This document shows, piece by piece, positions 43,951 to 52,448 of a stretch of 64,000 nt of DNA (position 1 is its first letter; each line of letters begins with the position of its first letter). The stretch covers positions 1 to 64,000 of the forward strand of contig JAVVHE010000011.1 of the NCBI GenBank assembly GCA_032249695.1, given 5' to 3'. Under the pieces are notes generated by a model that was not told the origin of the DNA, did not search any database, and was given only the letters and a program-made list of their open reading frames with translations. Origin of the DNA: JAVVHE01 sp032249695. Its GTDB lineage: Bacteria; Pseudomonadota; Alphaproteobacteria; Sphingomonadales; Sphingomonadaceae. A program made the position numbers and the translations under genes.

Positions 43951-43984
43951 AAATGAAACGGCGAGGCCGAAGACGGCCCCGCCG
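43951..43984 (-). terminator. rho-independent terminator with T-tract
   Basis: On the minus strand CGGCGGGGCC, a 6-base loop and GGCCTCGCCG form a 10-base-pair stem with one mismatch, followed by TTTCATTT. It lies 44 bases past the stop of the TPR-like gene and 65 bases before rpsF, so it should end the former; it could alternatively act in the rpsF leader, where S6-S18 autoregulatory hairpins are known. Confidence 0.65.
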
Positions 43985-44027
43985 GTAATCACCTTATGCC
44001 GTTTGTACCCGCTGCGCGCAAGCCCCG

Positions 44028-45128
44028 TCAGGCGCGGCGGGTCTGCGCGTAGAGCGCCCAGAGCTCGGCCACGTCCTTGAACGCGCTCTTGTCGGAAACC
44101 GCGTTCAGCATCCGCAGCGCGGCCGCGGCATTGCCGGCGCGGATCAGCGCGATGCCGCCCAGCACGCGCGCCTGATCGGTATCGGGCCCGTTCGCGCCCG
44201 CGATTCGGCCGTAAAGCTCTGCCGCTTGGGGGAAATTGCCCGCTCCATAGGCTGCGTTTGCCGCCTGGATCGGCCCCTTGCCGACCGCAGCCTGCGCCTC
44301 ACGGGCCTTCGCCTCCGAGACCTGGACGAGCCGCGCGATCATCGGATCGCCCTTGTTAACGACGTTTGCGCCCGCAGCCTCGTCGATCGCGCGCGCACCG
44401 GCGCCGGGCACGCCCGAGAGCACGGCGAACTTGGTGAAATCCTGCACGTCCTCGGACGTCGTCAGATTGCCGGTCTGGCGCAACAGCTCATAGACCGCAA
44501 ACTTGGCGCCGGTGCCCATATTCTGCTGCTTCAGGCCGATCAGCAGTATTTTCCAGTTGTTGGGACTCGGGTCCGCCTTGATCAGCTGGCGGATCGTCTG
44601 AAGATAGCCGACACGGTCGGTCTTGTACTGGATACTCGCAAGGTTTCCCAGCCATTCGGGTCGCGGGTTCGATTTGATCAGCCGCTTGTAGACGTCCGCC
44701 GCAGCCTGCGGGTTGTTCAACTTGAGGTAGGACTGGGCCATCACGACCTCCATGTCCTGCCCGCCCGCGCGCTTCGCGAGCTCGATCGCTTTCTGATACT
44801 GTCCGGCACGGTAGTAATAGGGCGCCAGCTGGCGCGGGCCTGCGCCGACCTGTTCAAGCTCGCGCGCCGCGGCGAGCCACTGGCCGCCGCGCGTATAGAC
44901 GTAGGCCGCAGTCTGGCTGACCTTGGTGCGCTCGGTCGGGTTTTTCGCGGCCGCGCGCGCTGCGTTCACCTGCTGGATCGCCGCCGCGGTATTCCCGCCG
45001 TTCGCCAGCGCGACAGCCTTTTTGATCGGGTTGCCGACCGCCGGGCCGACGGACTGGGCGGCAGCAGGCGCGACCGCCGCGCACCCAAGCGCCAACGCGA
45101 TCGTGCCGGATTTCAGCAGTGAAGTCAT
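44028..45128 (-). CDS. exported tetratricopeptide-like repeat protein
   Basis: 366 residues from the ATG at 45128: signal peptide 'GTIALALGCAAVAPAAAQ', then helical repeats with TPR-like pairs ('KAVALANGGNTAAAIQQVNAAR', 'YYRAGQYQKAIELAKRAGG', 'SYLKLNNPQAAADVYKRLI' in parts). A scaffold role in the periplasm is likely, with no catalytic motif. An ATG at 45146 is an alternative start. Divergent from fabD. Function not known; in sphingomonads such proteins sit next to the rpsF operon. Confidence 0.78.
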   Translation of the reverse strand: MTSLLKSGTIALALGCAAVAPAAAQSVGPAVGNPIKKAVALANGGNTAAAIQQVNAARAAAKNPTERTKVSQTAAYVYTRGGQWLAAARELEQVGAGPRQLAPYYYRAGQYQKAIELAKRAGGQDMEVVMAQSYLKLNNPQAAADVYKRLIKSNPRPEWLGNLASIQYKTDRVGYLQTIRQLIKADPSPNNWKILLIGLKQQNMGTGAKFAVYELLRQTGNLTTSEDVQDFTKFAVLSGVPGAGARAIDEAAGANVVNKGDPMIARLVQVSEAKAREAQAAVGKGPIQAANAAYGAGNFPQAAELYGRIAGANGPDTDQARVLGGIALIRAGNAAAALRMLNAVSDKSAFKDVAELWALYAQTRRA

Positions 45129-45282
45129 ATGCGATTGATCCCTCATGATCCTTGGTCCGCGACCTTGTTGCATCGGGGCTCTGGCGGGCGCGTGAACGGT
45201 CGCCACAATGAAGGCAAGCCCTTTCGCGCGCAACGGCGGGTGTTGCCTTGCCGCCCGCGCGTCCTCTAGGCGCGGCCCCCTG

Positions 45283-46221
45283 ATGACGACGGCATTTCTC
45301 TTTCCCGGTCAGGGCAGCCAGGCGGTCGGCATGGGCATGGCGCTGGCGGAAGCGAGCGTGGCCGCGCGCGAGGTGTTGCAGGAGGTGGACGACGCGCTCG
45401 GTCACCATCTCAGTCGCCTGATGCGCGATGGGCCGGAGGACGAGCTCACTCTGACCGCCAATGCGCAGCCCGCGATCATGGCGGTGAGCATGGCGGTCAC
45501 GCGCATCCTGGAACGCGAGGCGGGGGTGCGGATCGCGCAGGCCGCGTTCGTGGCAGGCCATAGTCTCGGCGAATATTCGGCGTTGTGCGCGGCAGGCTCG
45601 CTGCCGATCGCCGAAACCGCGCGGCTGCTGCGGCGGCGCGGCGAGGCGATGCAGGCCGCGGTGCCGCCCGGAGTTGGAGCGATGGCTGCCGTGATCGGGC
45701 TGGATTTCGCAGCGGTCGAAGCGATCGTGGCCGAAGCGGCGCAGGGCGAGGTGGTGGCTGCCGCCAATGACAATGCGCCGGGGCAGGTCGTCGTTTCGGG
45801 GCACGCCGCGGCGGTCGAGCGCGCCTGTGCGCTGGCGCGCATGCGGGGGGCGCGACACGCGCTGCCGCTCGCGGTGTCGGCGCCGTTCCACTGCGCGCTG
45901 ATGGCACCCGCCGCCGACGCGATGGCGATGGCGCTTGCCGAAGCGCGTCTGGCGGGGCCTCTCGTGCCGGTGGTTGCGAACGTAACCGCCGCGCTCGTCA
46001 CCGATCCGGCCGAAATCCGTGAGTTGCTCGTGCAGCAGGTGACGGGCCGGGTTCGCTGGCGCGAAAGCATCGGCTGGATGGCGAGCGACGGCGGCGTGAC
46101 GCGCTTCGTGGAGCTGGGCGGCAAGGTCGTCGGCCCGCTGGTCAAGCGCATCGCCCGCGACGCGCGCTCCGACAGCATCACCACGATGGCGGAGATCGAG
46201 GCGCTGGCGGCGTCGCTGTAA
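45283..46221 (+). CDS. fabD: malonyl-CoA:ACP transacylase
   Basis: 312 residues, the usual length. The protein moves malonyl from CoA to ACP in fatty acid synthesis. 'FLFPGQGSQAVGMG' at the N-terminus, nucleophile Ser94 in 'GHSLGEYSA' and His203 in 'APFHCALM' are present. The ATG at 45283 starts the family N-terminus; the frame is open upstream without a site. It is followed 10 bases later by fabG. acpP and fabF, which often follow, are absent. Confidence 0.96.
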   Translation: MTTAFLFPGQGSQAVGMGMALAEASVAAREVLQEVDDALGHHLSRLMRDGPEDELTLTANAQPAIMAVSMAVTRILEREAGVRIAQAAFVAGHSLGEYSALCAAGSLPIAETARLLRRRGEAMQAAVPPGVGAMAAVIGLDFAAVEAIVAEAAQGEVVAAANDNAPGQVVVSGHAAAVERACALARMRGARHALPLAVSAPFHCALMAPAADAMAMALAEARLAGPLVPVVANVTAALVTDPAEIRELLVQQVTGRVRWRESIGWMASDGGVTRFVELGGKVVGPLVKRIARDARSDSITTMAEIEALAASL

Positions 46222-46231
46222 GGGGAGTTCG

Positions 46232-46963
46232 ATGTTCGATCTCACAGGCAAGACGGCGCTGGTGACGGGCGCGAGCGGCGGCATCGGCGGCGCGGTCGCG
46301 CGTGCGCTCGCAGCGCAGGGCGCGCGTGTCGGCTGCCACGGCTCTAACGAGGCGCGTGTCGCCGACGTCGTTGCCGCGACCGGCGGCGTCGCGCTCGCCG
46401 CCGACCTCGCCGACGGAGCGCAGGCCGACGCACTTGTGCCGCGCGCGGTCGAGGCGCTGGGACGGCTCGACATTCTGATCCACAACGCCGGAATCACGCG
46501 CGACAATCTCGCCATGCGGATGAAGGATGACGAGTTCGCCGACGTCATCCTCGTCAATCTGGAGGCGGGGTTTCGCCTCGCGCGCGCGGCGCTGAAACCG
46601 ATGCTGAAGGCGCGCGCGGGCCGCATCATGTTCGTGACGAGCGTCGTTGGCCACACCGGCAATCCCGGCCAGGCGAATTATGCAGCGTCGAAAGGCGCGC
46701 TGACCGCGATGGCGAAGGCGCTGGCGGCCGAGGTCGCGGCGCGCTCGGTGACGGTCAACTGCATCGCGCCGGGCTTCATCGCCTCGCCGATGACCGACGC
46801 GCTGAACGAGGGTCAGCGCGGCGCCATCCTGTCGCGCATTCCAGCCGGGCGGCTGGGCGACGGCGGCGACGTCGCTGCGGCTGCGGTCTATCTGGCAAGC
46901 GACGAGGCGGGTTACGTGACCGGCCAGACCATTCATGTGAACGGCGGCATGGCGATGATCTAG
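46232..46963 (+). CDS. fabG: 3-oxoacyl-ACP reductase
   Basis: 243-residue SDR enzyme reducing 3-oxoacyl-ACP with NADPH. Cofactor motif 'TGASGGIGG' at 12-20, 'NAGITRDN' near 85, and the catalytic Ser137, Tyr150 and Lys154 ('YAASK'). 'GFIASPMTDAL' and 'VNGGMAMI' at the C-terminus are typical of FabG. Strong GGGGAG lies before the ATG at 46232. Operon with fabD. Confidence 0.96.
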   Translation: MFDLTGKTALVTGASGGIGGAVARALAAQGARVGCHGSNEARVADVVAATGGVALAADLADGAQADALVPRAVEALGRLDILIHNAGITRDNLAMRMKDDEFADVILVNLEAGFRLARAALKPMLKARAGRIMFVTSVVGHTGNPGQANYAASKGALTAMAKALAAEVAARSVTVNCIAPGFIASPMTDALNEGQRGAILSRIPAGRLGDGGDVAAAAVYLASDEAGYVTGQTIHVNGGMAMI

Positions 46964-47049
46964 GCGTCTCCCGTCCGAGCGGGGGAACGCCACGGCCGCG
47001 ATCGACGGCTTGGTCGGCCCTATCGGTCGCGGTGCCGGAACGGCCGGCG

Positions 47050-49104
47050 CTAGCGGCCGAGCGACACGCCCAGCCACAAGGTGCGCGGCGAGCCGAGATC
47101 GAGCACGCCGGATCCGCTGACGCCCGAGACGACGCGCTCGTCCCACAGATTTTCCGCCCGCGCGATCAGGCGGACGCCCGGGCGCAGCGCGACCGCGGCA
47201 TAGCCGTCGAGCGTGGTCGCCGCGGGCAGGCGACGCGAGTTGAGGTCGTCCTCAAACTGGTTATCGACATAGCGCAGCGTCAGCGACAGCTCGGCGCAGG
47301 TCAGGCGCGCCGCAGCCGTGGCCGATAGCTGGTGCTGCGGCGTCTGGGCCGGGCGCAAGCCGTTCAGCTGCGCTGCGTCGCCGCGCGCTTCCACATGCGA
47401 ATCGGCAAAGGCGTAAGACGCCTTCAGCTCGATCGGGCCGCGGCGGGCGGCAGCGCTCAGCTCGAGACCGATTGCCTCGATCGCGTCGATATTGCTGCGC
47501 AGGCGGAACACGCCGCCTGCCGCGACCGCGCCCACCTGCGGGAACAGCCCCGGCCCTTCGCCGGCGGTGATACTGACGACGGCGTTCTGCAGCCGGTTGT
47601 AATAGCCCGTCGCGCTCAAGCGCCAGCCGGGAAGCGGGCGATAGTCGAGGCCAGCCTCGCCGCCGTAGAGCCGCTCATTCTTCAAAAGCGCGTTCGCAGC
47701 GGTCGCGTCCGAACCGACGCGGAACGGCCGGTACAGCTCGGACAAGGTCGGCTGCCGCCAGCCGCTATAGCCCGCCGCGCGCACGCCGAGCGCCGGGTTC
47801 AACCGATAGCGCGCGCCGATGCGGCCCGACGGCTCGACGCCCGATCGATCGGGAAAGGTCAGCAGCTGCGTGTCCGCACCCGCGATCTCGCGTTCTACCA
47901 GGCTGCCGCCCGTGATCGTCCAGCGATCCACCCGCACGCCGCCGGTCAGCGTCAGCGGGCCGCTCGTCCAGTCCTCCTCTACAAACGCGCCCAGCGTCGT
48001 TTCCAGCCCGCCCGCGCGTCGCACGCGCGTCGGCTCGCCCGCGACAAAGCGGAACAGCTCGTTGACGCGCCCGGCGGCGTAGCGCCCGTCGATCCCGATC
48101 CGCAGCGTGTGGCCTGCGCCGACTGGCGGCCGCACCTCCAGCTTGCCGCCAGCGCCGACCGCCGGAGTCTTGAACTGATCGAGCGTCAGCGCCGCGCTGC
48201 TCCGATGATCGCTGACCGAGACGAACCCGCTGCGGAAATTGCGCAGCTGCGCATAGCCGATCAGGTCGACCGCCCACGGTCCCCGGCTCACCAGCCGCAG
48301 ACTCGCGTCGACGCCCGAAGAGCTGCTGCGCGTGCCCTCGATGCCGCGCAACCGCCGGTCATCGAACAGCAGCACGCGCGTCTGCAACTCGCGCTGCTCG
48401 CCCGCCGGGATGACGCCGCGCAGCGCTGCCGACCAGCTTTCATAGCGCGCCGGGATATCCACCGGCCCGCGCTGGTCGCCCGGCACGAGCACATATCCGT
48501 CGCCGCGGTCATAGCGGCCATCGAGCGTCACCAGCGCGCCATCCGGCCGAACCGCGATGCCCGCCGCGGTATCGACGCTGCCCCGCTCCCCGCCCAGCGC
48601 GCGGAGATACGCGGGCTGCGCATCGGCGGCGCCCGTGCTCTCCAGCTCGATGACGCCGGAGACCGCGCCCGCGCCGAACGCGCCGGTCCCGCCGCCGCGC
48701 GTGACGCGGGCATAGGCCAGCCGCTCGGGCGACAGCGCCGGGAACGGCACGTAGCCCGCGAACGGATCGGCGACGGGAGCGCCGTCGAGCAGCACCAGTG
48801 CGCGACTGGCAGCGCTGCCGCCGATCCCGCGCAGCGTCACGCCCTGCGAGGTGGGGTTCGCGGCTGTGGAGTTGCTCCGGCGGAACTGCTGGAACCCGGC
48901 GATATCGCGCAGCCCGTCCTCCAGCCGCCCCGACGCGCTCGCCTGCAAGCGGTCCCGGTCGATCAGCTCGGTGTCATAGGCTGCTGCGCCCGGAGGTTGC
49001 GCCAGCGCGCGGCCCGTCACCGTCACATCGGGCAGCGTCTCGGCCGCGGCAACGGCGGGCTCGCCGCCCGCGGCAGCCAGAAGGAGGAGGAGGGGCGCGA
49101 CCAT
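47050..49104 (-). CDS. TonB-dependent receptor
   Basis: About 684 residues. Signal peptide 'LLLLLAAAGG..PAVAAA', TonB-box-like 'PDVTVTGRALA' near residue 27, plug domain ('GFQQFRRSNSTAANPTSQGVTLRGIGGSAASRALVLLDG', in parts) and barrel to the end. Shorter than the large sphingomonad receptors and similar in size to the BtuB/CirA-type group. Start at 49104 is where the signal peptide begins; no good ribosome binding site. Transcribed from the same strand as, and 89 bases after, the LLM monooxygenase, so probably in its operon or following it. Ligand unknown. Confidence 0.9.
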   Translation of the reverse strand: MVAPLLLLLAAAGGEPAVAAAETLPDVTVTGRALAQPPGAAAYDTELIDRDRLQASASGRLEDGLRDIAGFQQFRRSNSTAANPTSQGVTLRGIGGSAASRALVLLDGAPVADPFAGYVPFPALSPERLAYARVTRGGGTGAFGAGAVSGVIELESTGAADAQPAYLRALGGERGSVDTAAGIAVRPDGALVTLDGRYDRGDGYVLVPGDQRGPVDIPARYESWSAALRGVIPAGEQRELQTRVLLFDDRRLRGIEGTRSSSSGVDASLRLVSRGPWAVDLIGYAQLRNFRSGFVSVSDHRSSAALTLDQFKTPAVGAGGKLEVRPPVGAGHTLRIGIDGRYAAGRVNELFRFVAGEPTRVRRAGGLETTLGAFVEEDWTSGPLTLTGGVRVDRWTITGGSLVEREIAGADTQLLTFPDRSGVEPSGRIGARYRLNPALGVRAAGYSGWRQPTLSELYRPFRVGSDATAANALLKNERLYGGEAGLDYRPLPGWRLSATGYYNRLQNAVVSITAGEGPGLFPQVGAVAAGGVFRLRSNIDAIEAIGLELSAAARRGPIELKASYAFADSHVEARGDAAQLNGLRPAQTPQHQLSATAAARLTCAELSLTLRYVDNQFEDDLNSRRLPAATTLDGYAAVALRPGVRLIARAENLWDERVVSGVSGSGVLDLGSPRTLWLGVSLGR

Positions 49105-49193
49105 GGGTGTTTGCGCCCTGCGGCAAACGGGGCCGCCGGGCCGGGCCGGGTTAGACGCGCGCTGCGATGCGTGCAACCGGCGGGCGCGCGCCG

Positions 49194-50237
49194 CTACTCG
49201 GCCGCTGCGCCCAGCAGCTCGGCGGGGCGGATGACCTCGCCCGAAAACCGTTCCATCTCCTCGGCCTGCGGGCTCATCTGCAACAGCAGCAGGTCAAGCC
49301 CCGCCGCTTCGAACTCGGCGACGCGGGCACGGATCGCGTCCGCCGTGCCGATGAGGCCGGGGCGCAGCCCGCGATTGGACACCGAATATTCGCGGATCTT
49401 CAGCTCGCGCTCCAGCTGCGTGCCCTGCAGCCACTGGTCGAAATTGCCGAAGCCAGGCGGCGGCTTGTCGCCCATGTCGGTGATGCGCGACACCTCGGCG
49501 TCGGCCTCGCGCTGGCTGTCGCGCACGATCGCATAGGCCGCCATGCCGTATTGCATCGGCTGCAGGCCCAGCGCTTCGCGCCGCGCCTTCATGCCGGCGA
49601 TCTTGTCGGCGATGACCGCTGGCTCGTCGCCGTGCATCACATAGGCGTCGCACTGCGCGGCGATCAGCGCCTTCGCCGCCTCGCTCTCGCCGCCGGCGTA
49701 GATGATGGGCTTCGGACTCGGTTTGGGCGAGCAGATCGCGCCTTCGGTGCGATAATAGCGCCCGTTAAAAGTGAAGCGCTCCTCGCTCCACAGCCCGTCG
49801 ACGACGCGCAGCCACTCGCTGGTGCGCGCATAGCGATGATCGTGCTCGTCGAACTGGAGGCCGTATTGGCGCGCTTCCTCGGCCCACCAGCTGCTGACGA
49901 CGTTGAGGCTCAGCCGCCCGCGCGCGACCGCCTGGATATTGGCCGCAGCCTTCGCGAACAGCGCCGGGTGGTGGAAGCTGGGCCGCACCGCGACCATCAG
50001 CTCCAGCCGCTCGGTCACCGCCGCCAGCGCCGCGGCGGTCGACCACGCGTCGAGCGCGGGGGCGTCGATGCCCTTCACGTCGTTGAGGTTCAGCTCGGCG
50101 ACGAGCGTCAGCTCGTAGCCGATCCGCTCGGCGCGCTGGCACAGGCGCCGCGTATAGTCCCAGCTCGCCTCCATCCGCTCGTCGGCGACATTGCGCAGCC
50201 AGCCGCCGAACACCGGTGCCCAGAACCCGTAGCGCAT
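49194..50237 (-). CDS. LLM class flavin-dependent oxidoreductase (luciferase-like)
   Basis: 347-residue TIM-barrel FMN-dependent monooxygenase. The family regions 'FGGWLRNVADERMEASWDY', 'LTLVAELNLNDVKG', 'AVRPSFHHPALFAKAAANI', 'RLSLNVVSSWWAEEARQYG' and 'PIIYAGGESEAAK' are visible in short blocks. It resembles the alkanesulfonate/dimethylsulfone monooxygenase group (SsuD, SfnG), which uses reduced FMN from a partner reductase; none is adjacent. ATG at 50237 overlaps the stop of the ATP-grasp gene (TGATG), so the two are translationally coupled. Substrate unknown. Confidence 0.85.
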   Translation of the reverse strand: MRYGFWAPVFGGWLRNVADERMEASWDYTRRLCQRAERIGYELTLVAELNLNDVKGIDAPALDAWSTAAALAAVTERLELMVAVRPSFHHPALFAKAAANIQAVARGRLSLNVVSSWWAEEARQYGLQFDEHDHRYARTSEWLRVVDGLWSEERFTFNGRYYRTEGAICSPKPSPKPIIYAGGESEAAKALIAAQCDAYVMHGDEPAVIADKIAGMKARREALGLQPMQYGMAAYAIVRDSQREADAEVSRITDMGDKPPPGFGNFDQWLQGTQLERELKIREYSVSNRGLRPGLIGTADAIRARVAEFEAAGLDLLLLQMSPQAEEMERFSGEVIRPAELLGAAAE

Positions 50238-51166
50238 CACGTGCTCCTCGCCGCGGCGATCGCGGCTTCCAAATGGTCGACCAGCTGCTCGTGCGGGTCC
50301 CAGCCCAGCACTTCGAGCGGCTGGGCCACGAAGTTCGACAGCGCGTTGATGTCGTAGAACCGTGGGCGTCCGTCGCGATCGTCGATCATCACTTCGATCC
50401 CGCCGACGTCCAGCCCCGCGGCTGCCGCGATGCGCTCGGCGGCCGCGATCAGCTCGGCCGCTGGGTCGGCGCGCGTCATGCGGATCGCGGCCCGGCCGGG
50501 CTGGATCATGCACGCGTCGGCCGGGCAGAGGTCGAAGCTGTCGGCCGGGCTTTCGATGTCGATCGCGTAGAGGAACTTGCCGCCCAGCGTTTCCAGCCGC
50601 GTCACCAGCCCACCGCGCGCGGGAACATAGTCCTGCACCAGCAGCACGCGGTCGACGCTTGCGGGCACGCTGCGGTCCGCGATCGACTGCGCCAGCTCCC
50701 CGGCACTGTGATAGCGCGCGATGCCGACGCCCGATCCGCCGATATTGGCCTTGACGACCAGCGGGAAGCCGATCGCCTGCGCCGCTTCGGGCAGGTCACG
50801 CGCACGGTGGACCACCTCTGTCCGCGGCACGCCGAGGCCAAGCCCCGCGATCAGCGACAGCTGCCGCGCCTTGGAACGATCGACGGCGATCACGCCCGCG
50901 CCGTTCAGCACCCTCGCCCCGCGCGCCGCCCAGTGGGCGAGCAGACTTTCGGCGTAGAAGATCGGGTGATCGTCGGCGCGAAGGAAGCTCGACATCGCCA
51001 ACCGGCTGAGGATGACGGGCGCGGGCGGGTCCGATCCGCCCGGGTCGAAACCGTGGCCCGCGAGCTTCAGCTTCGCGTAGCCGATGCCGCGCCGGTCGAG
51101 CACCGAAAACAGCGGCTCGAACCAGGTCGGATGCTCGTAGAGGATGGCGAGATCGGGCGTGGGCAT
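50237..51166 (-). CDS. ATP-grasp ligase (RimK/glutathione-synthase-like)
   Basis: About 309 residues. ATP-grasp fold with 'FPLVVKANIGGSGVGI' (ATP-binding Lys and Gly-rich loop), 'VLLVQDYVPARGG' and the metal-binding 'FYDINALSNF' near the C-terminus. Such enzymes ligate a carboxylate to an amine or thiol with ATP (glutamate, tripeptides or lysine-type substrates). No target protein or peptide is visible nearby. Start chosen at the ATG at 51166; 51181 is an alternative. Overlaps the LLM oxidoreductase gene, an unusual partnership. Confidence 0.82.
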   Translation of the reverse strand: MPTPDLAILYEHPTWFEPLFSVLDRRGIGYAKLKLAGHGFDPGGSDPPAPVILSRLAMSSFLRADDHPIFYAESLLAHWAARGARVLNGAGVIAVDRSKARQLSLIAGLGLGVPRTEVVHRARDLPEAAQAIGFPLVVKANIGGSGVGIARYHSAGELAQSIADRSVPASVDRVLLVQDYVPARGGLVTRLETLGGKFLYAIDIESPADSFDLCPADACMIQPGRAAIRMTRADPAAELIAAAERIAAAAGLDVGGIEVMIDDRDGRPRFYDINALSNFVAQPLEVLGWDPHEQLVDHLEAAIAAARST

Positions 51167-51264
51167 CGGCTGGGCGCGCAATCGCTTTCGGGCTCGGCGG
51201 GCGCCGTGCGGCGCTCGCGTTTCTGGGCGGTTCGGCCGCGACTTCAGGCGGGTTGCAGCGGCGC

Positions 51265-51915
51265 TCAGGCGGCGACGAGCGCGTCCTCGTAGGCGGCCTC
51301 GGTCTTCGCGCGCACCTCCTCCGGCGTCGCACCGGGGGCGAGCTCGATCAGGCGGAACGGCGCGCCGCGCGCGGGCCGCTCGAACACGCCGAGGTCGGTG
51401 ATGATCACGTCGACGACTCCCGCCCCGGTCAGCGGCAGCGTGCAGGATTTGCGGAATTTGGGCGTGCCGTCCTTCGCCGTGTGGTCCATCATCACGACGA
51501 TGCGCTTGACCCCTGCGACGAGGTCCATCGCGCCGCCCATGCCCTTCACCATCTTGCCGGGGATCATCCAGTTGGCGAGGTCGCCGTTCTCGGCCACCTC
51601 CATCGCGCCCAGCACGCTGAGGTCGATATGCCCGCCGCGGATCATCGCGAAGCTCATCGCGCTATCGAAATAGCTCGAGCGGTCGAGCTCGGTGATCGTC
51701 TGCTTGCCCGCGTTGATGAGGTCGGCGTCCTCCTCGCCCGCATAGGGGAACGGCCCCATCCCAAGCATCCCGTTCTCGCTCTGCAGCGTCACGTCGATGC
51801 CGGGGGGGATGTGATTCGCCACCAGCGTCGGCATGCCGATGCCGAGATTGACGTAAAAGCCGTCCTTCAGCTCTCGGGCGGCGCGGGCGGCGCGGTCATC
51901 GGGGGTCCAGGGCAT
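51265..51915 (-). CDS. scoB: 3-oxoacid CoA-transferase subunit B
   Basis: 216 residues of the CoA-transferase family I beta subunit. Signature 'LKDGFYVNLGIGMPTLV' near 20 and the catalytic Glu in 'SENGMLGMGP' near 50, then 'GGHIDLSVLGAMEV' and 'AMDLVAGVKRIVVMMDH'. With ScoA it transfers CoA from succinyl-CoA to acetoacetate or similar oxoacids. Start at the ATG at 51915. The alpha subunit lies at 53975-54682 on the same strand, separated by a reverse-oriented MFS gene. Confidence 0.93.
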   Translation of the reverse strand: MPWTPDDRAARAARELKDGFYVNLGIGMPTLVANHIPPGIDVTLQSENGMLGMGPFPYAGEEDADLINAGKQTITELDRSSYFDSAMSFAMIRGGHIDLSVLGAMEVAENGDLANWMIPGKMVKGMGGAMDLVAGVKRIVVMMDHTAKDGTPKFRKSCTLPLTGAGVVDVIITDLGVFERPARGAPFRLIELAPGATPEEVRAKTEAAYEDALVAA

Positions 51916-52448
51916 GGCTGCGTTTGTGCGGTGGCGGCGCGCGCGGCGCAAGGCCACGCTGCCGAAGGGCTAAGGGAACAGGCGCGCGGCAGCCTGTCGC
52001 CCGCCCGGCCGACGCCCAATGCAGCGCGCAGCGCGGCCCGGCCGCCGAACCGCCCGCGCGATCCGACAGCCGGAGCGTGCAAGCTGCCCGGCCGCCGCGT
52101 TGCAATCGCTGCGCTGCGACCACACTAGCGCACGATGGTCAATGGACTTGTCGCGGTGGTTCGCGGGCATGATCGCGGCGCACTCCCCCGCTTCGCCGCA
52201 GCGCGTGGACGTCGATTGGATCAAGTCGCCCGCCGCGCCGGGCGCGCGGCGATCTCCGACGTCACCGAAGCCGAGGCGGTCACCGCAGAAAGGCCGCACC
52301 GGCGATGCAATCGAATCGCCCGCCCCCCGATACGTGATGTGCCTCTGGCGGGCGGTGCCGCTCTGTCACCCGGGCGGCGGTGCCAAGACGGCTGCGCAGC
52401 GGCGTCGACGCTCGCCGCGCCTCGTGACGCGCTGCTCTGCGCGTGCTG
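51916..52448. other. 533-base gap between scoB and the MFS gene
   Basis: Both strands carry only Arg/Ala/Pro-rich open frames without ribosome binding sites. It serves as the promoter region of scoB and of the MFS gene, which face away from each other. No convincing hairpin, RNA gene or IS remnant seen; a degraded gene cannot be excluded. Confidence 0.4.
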
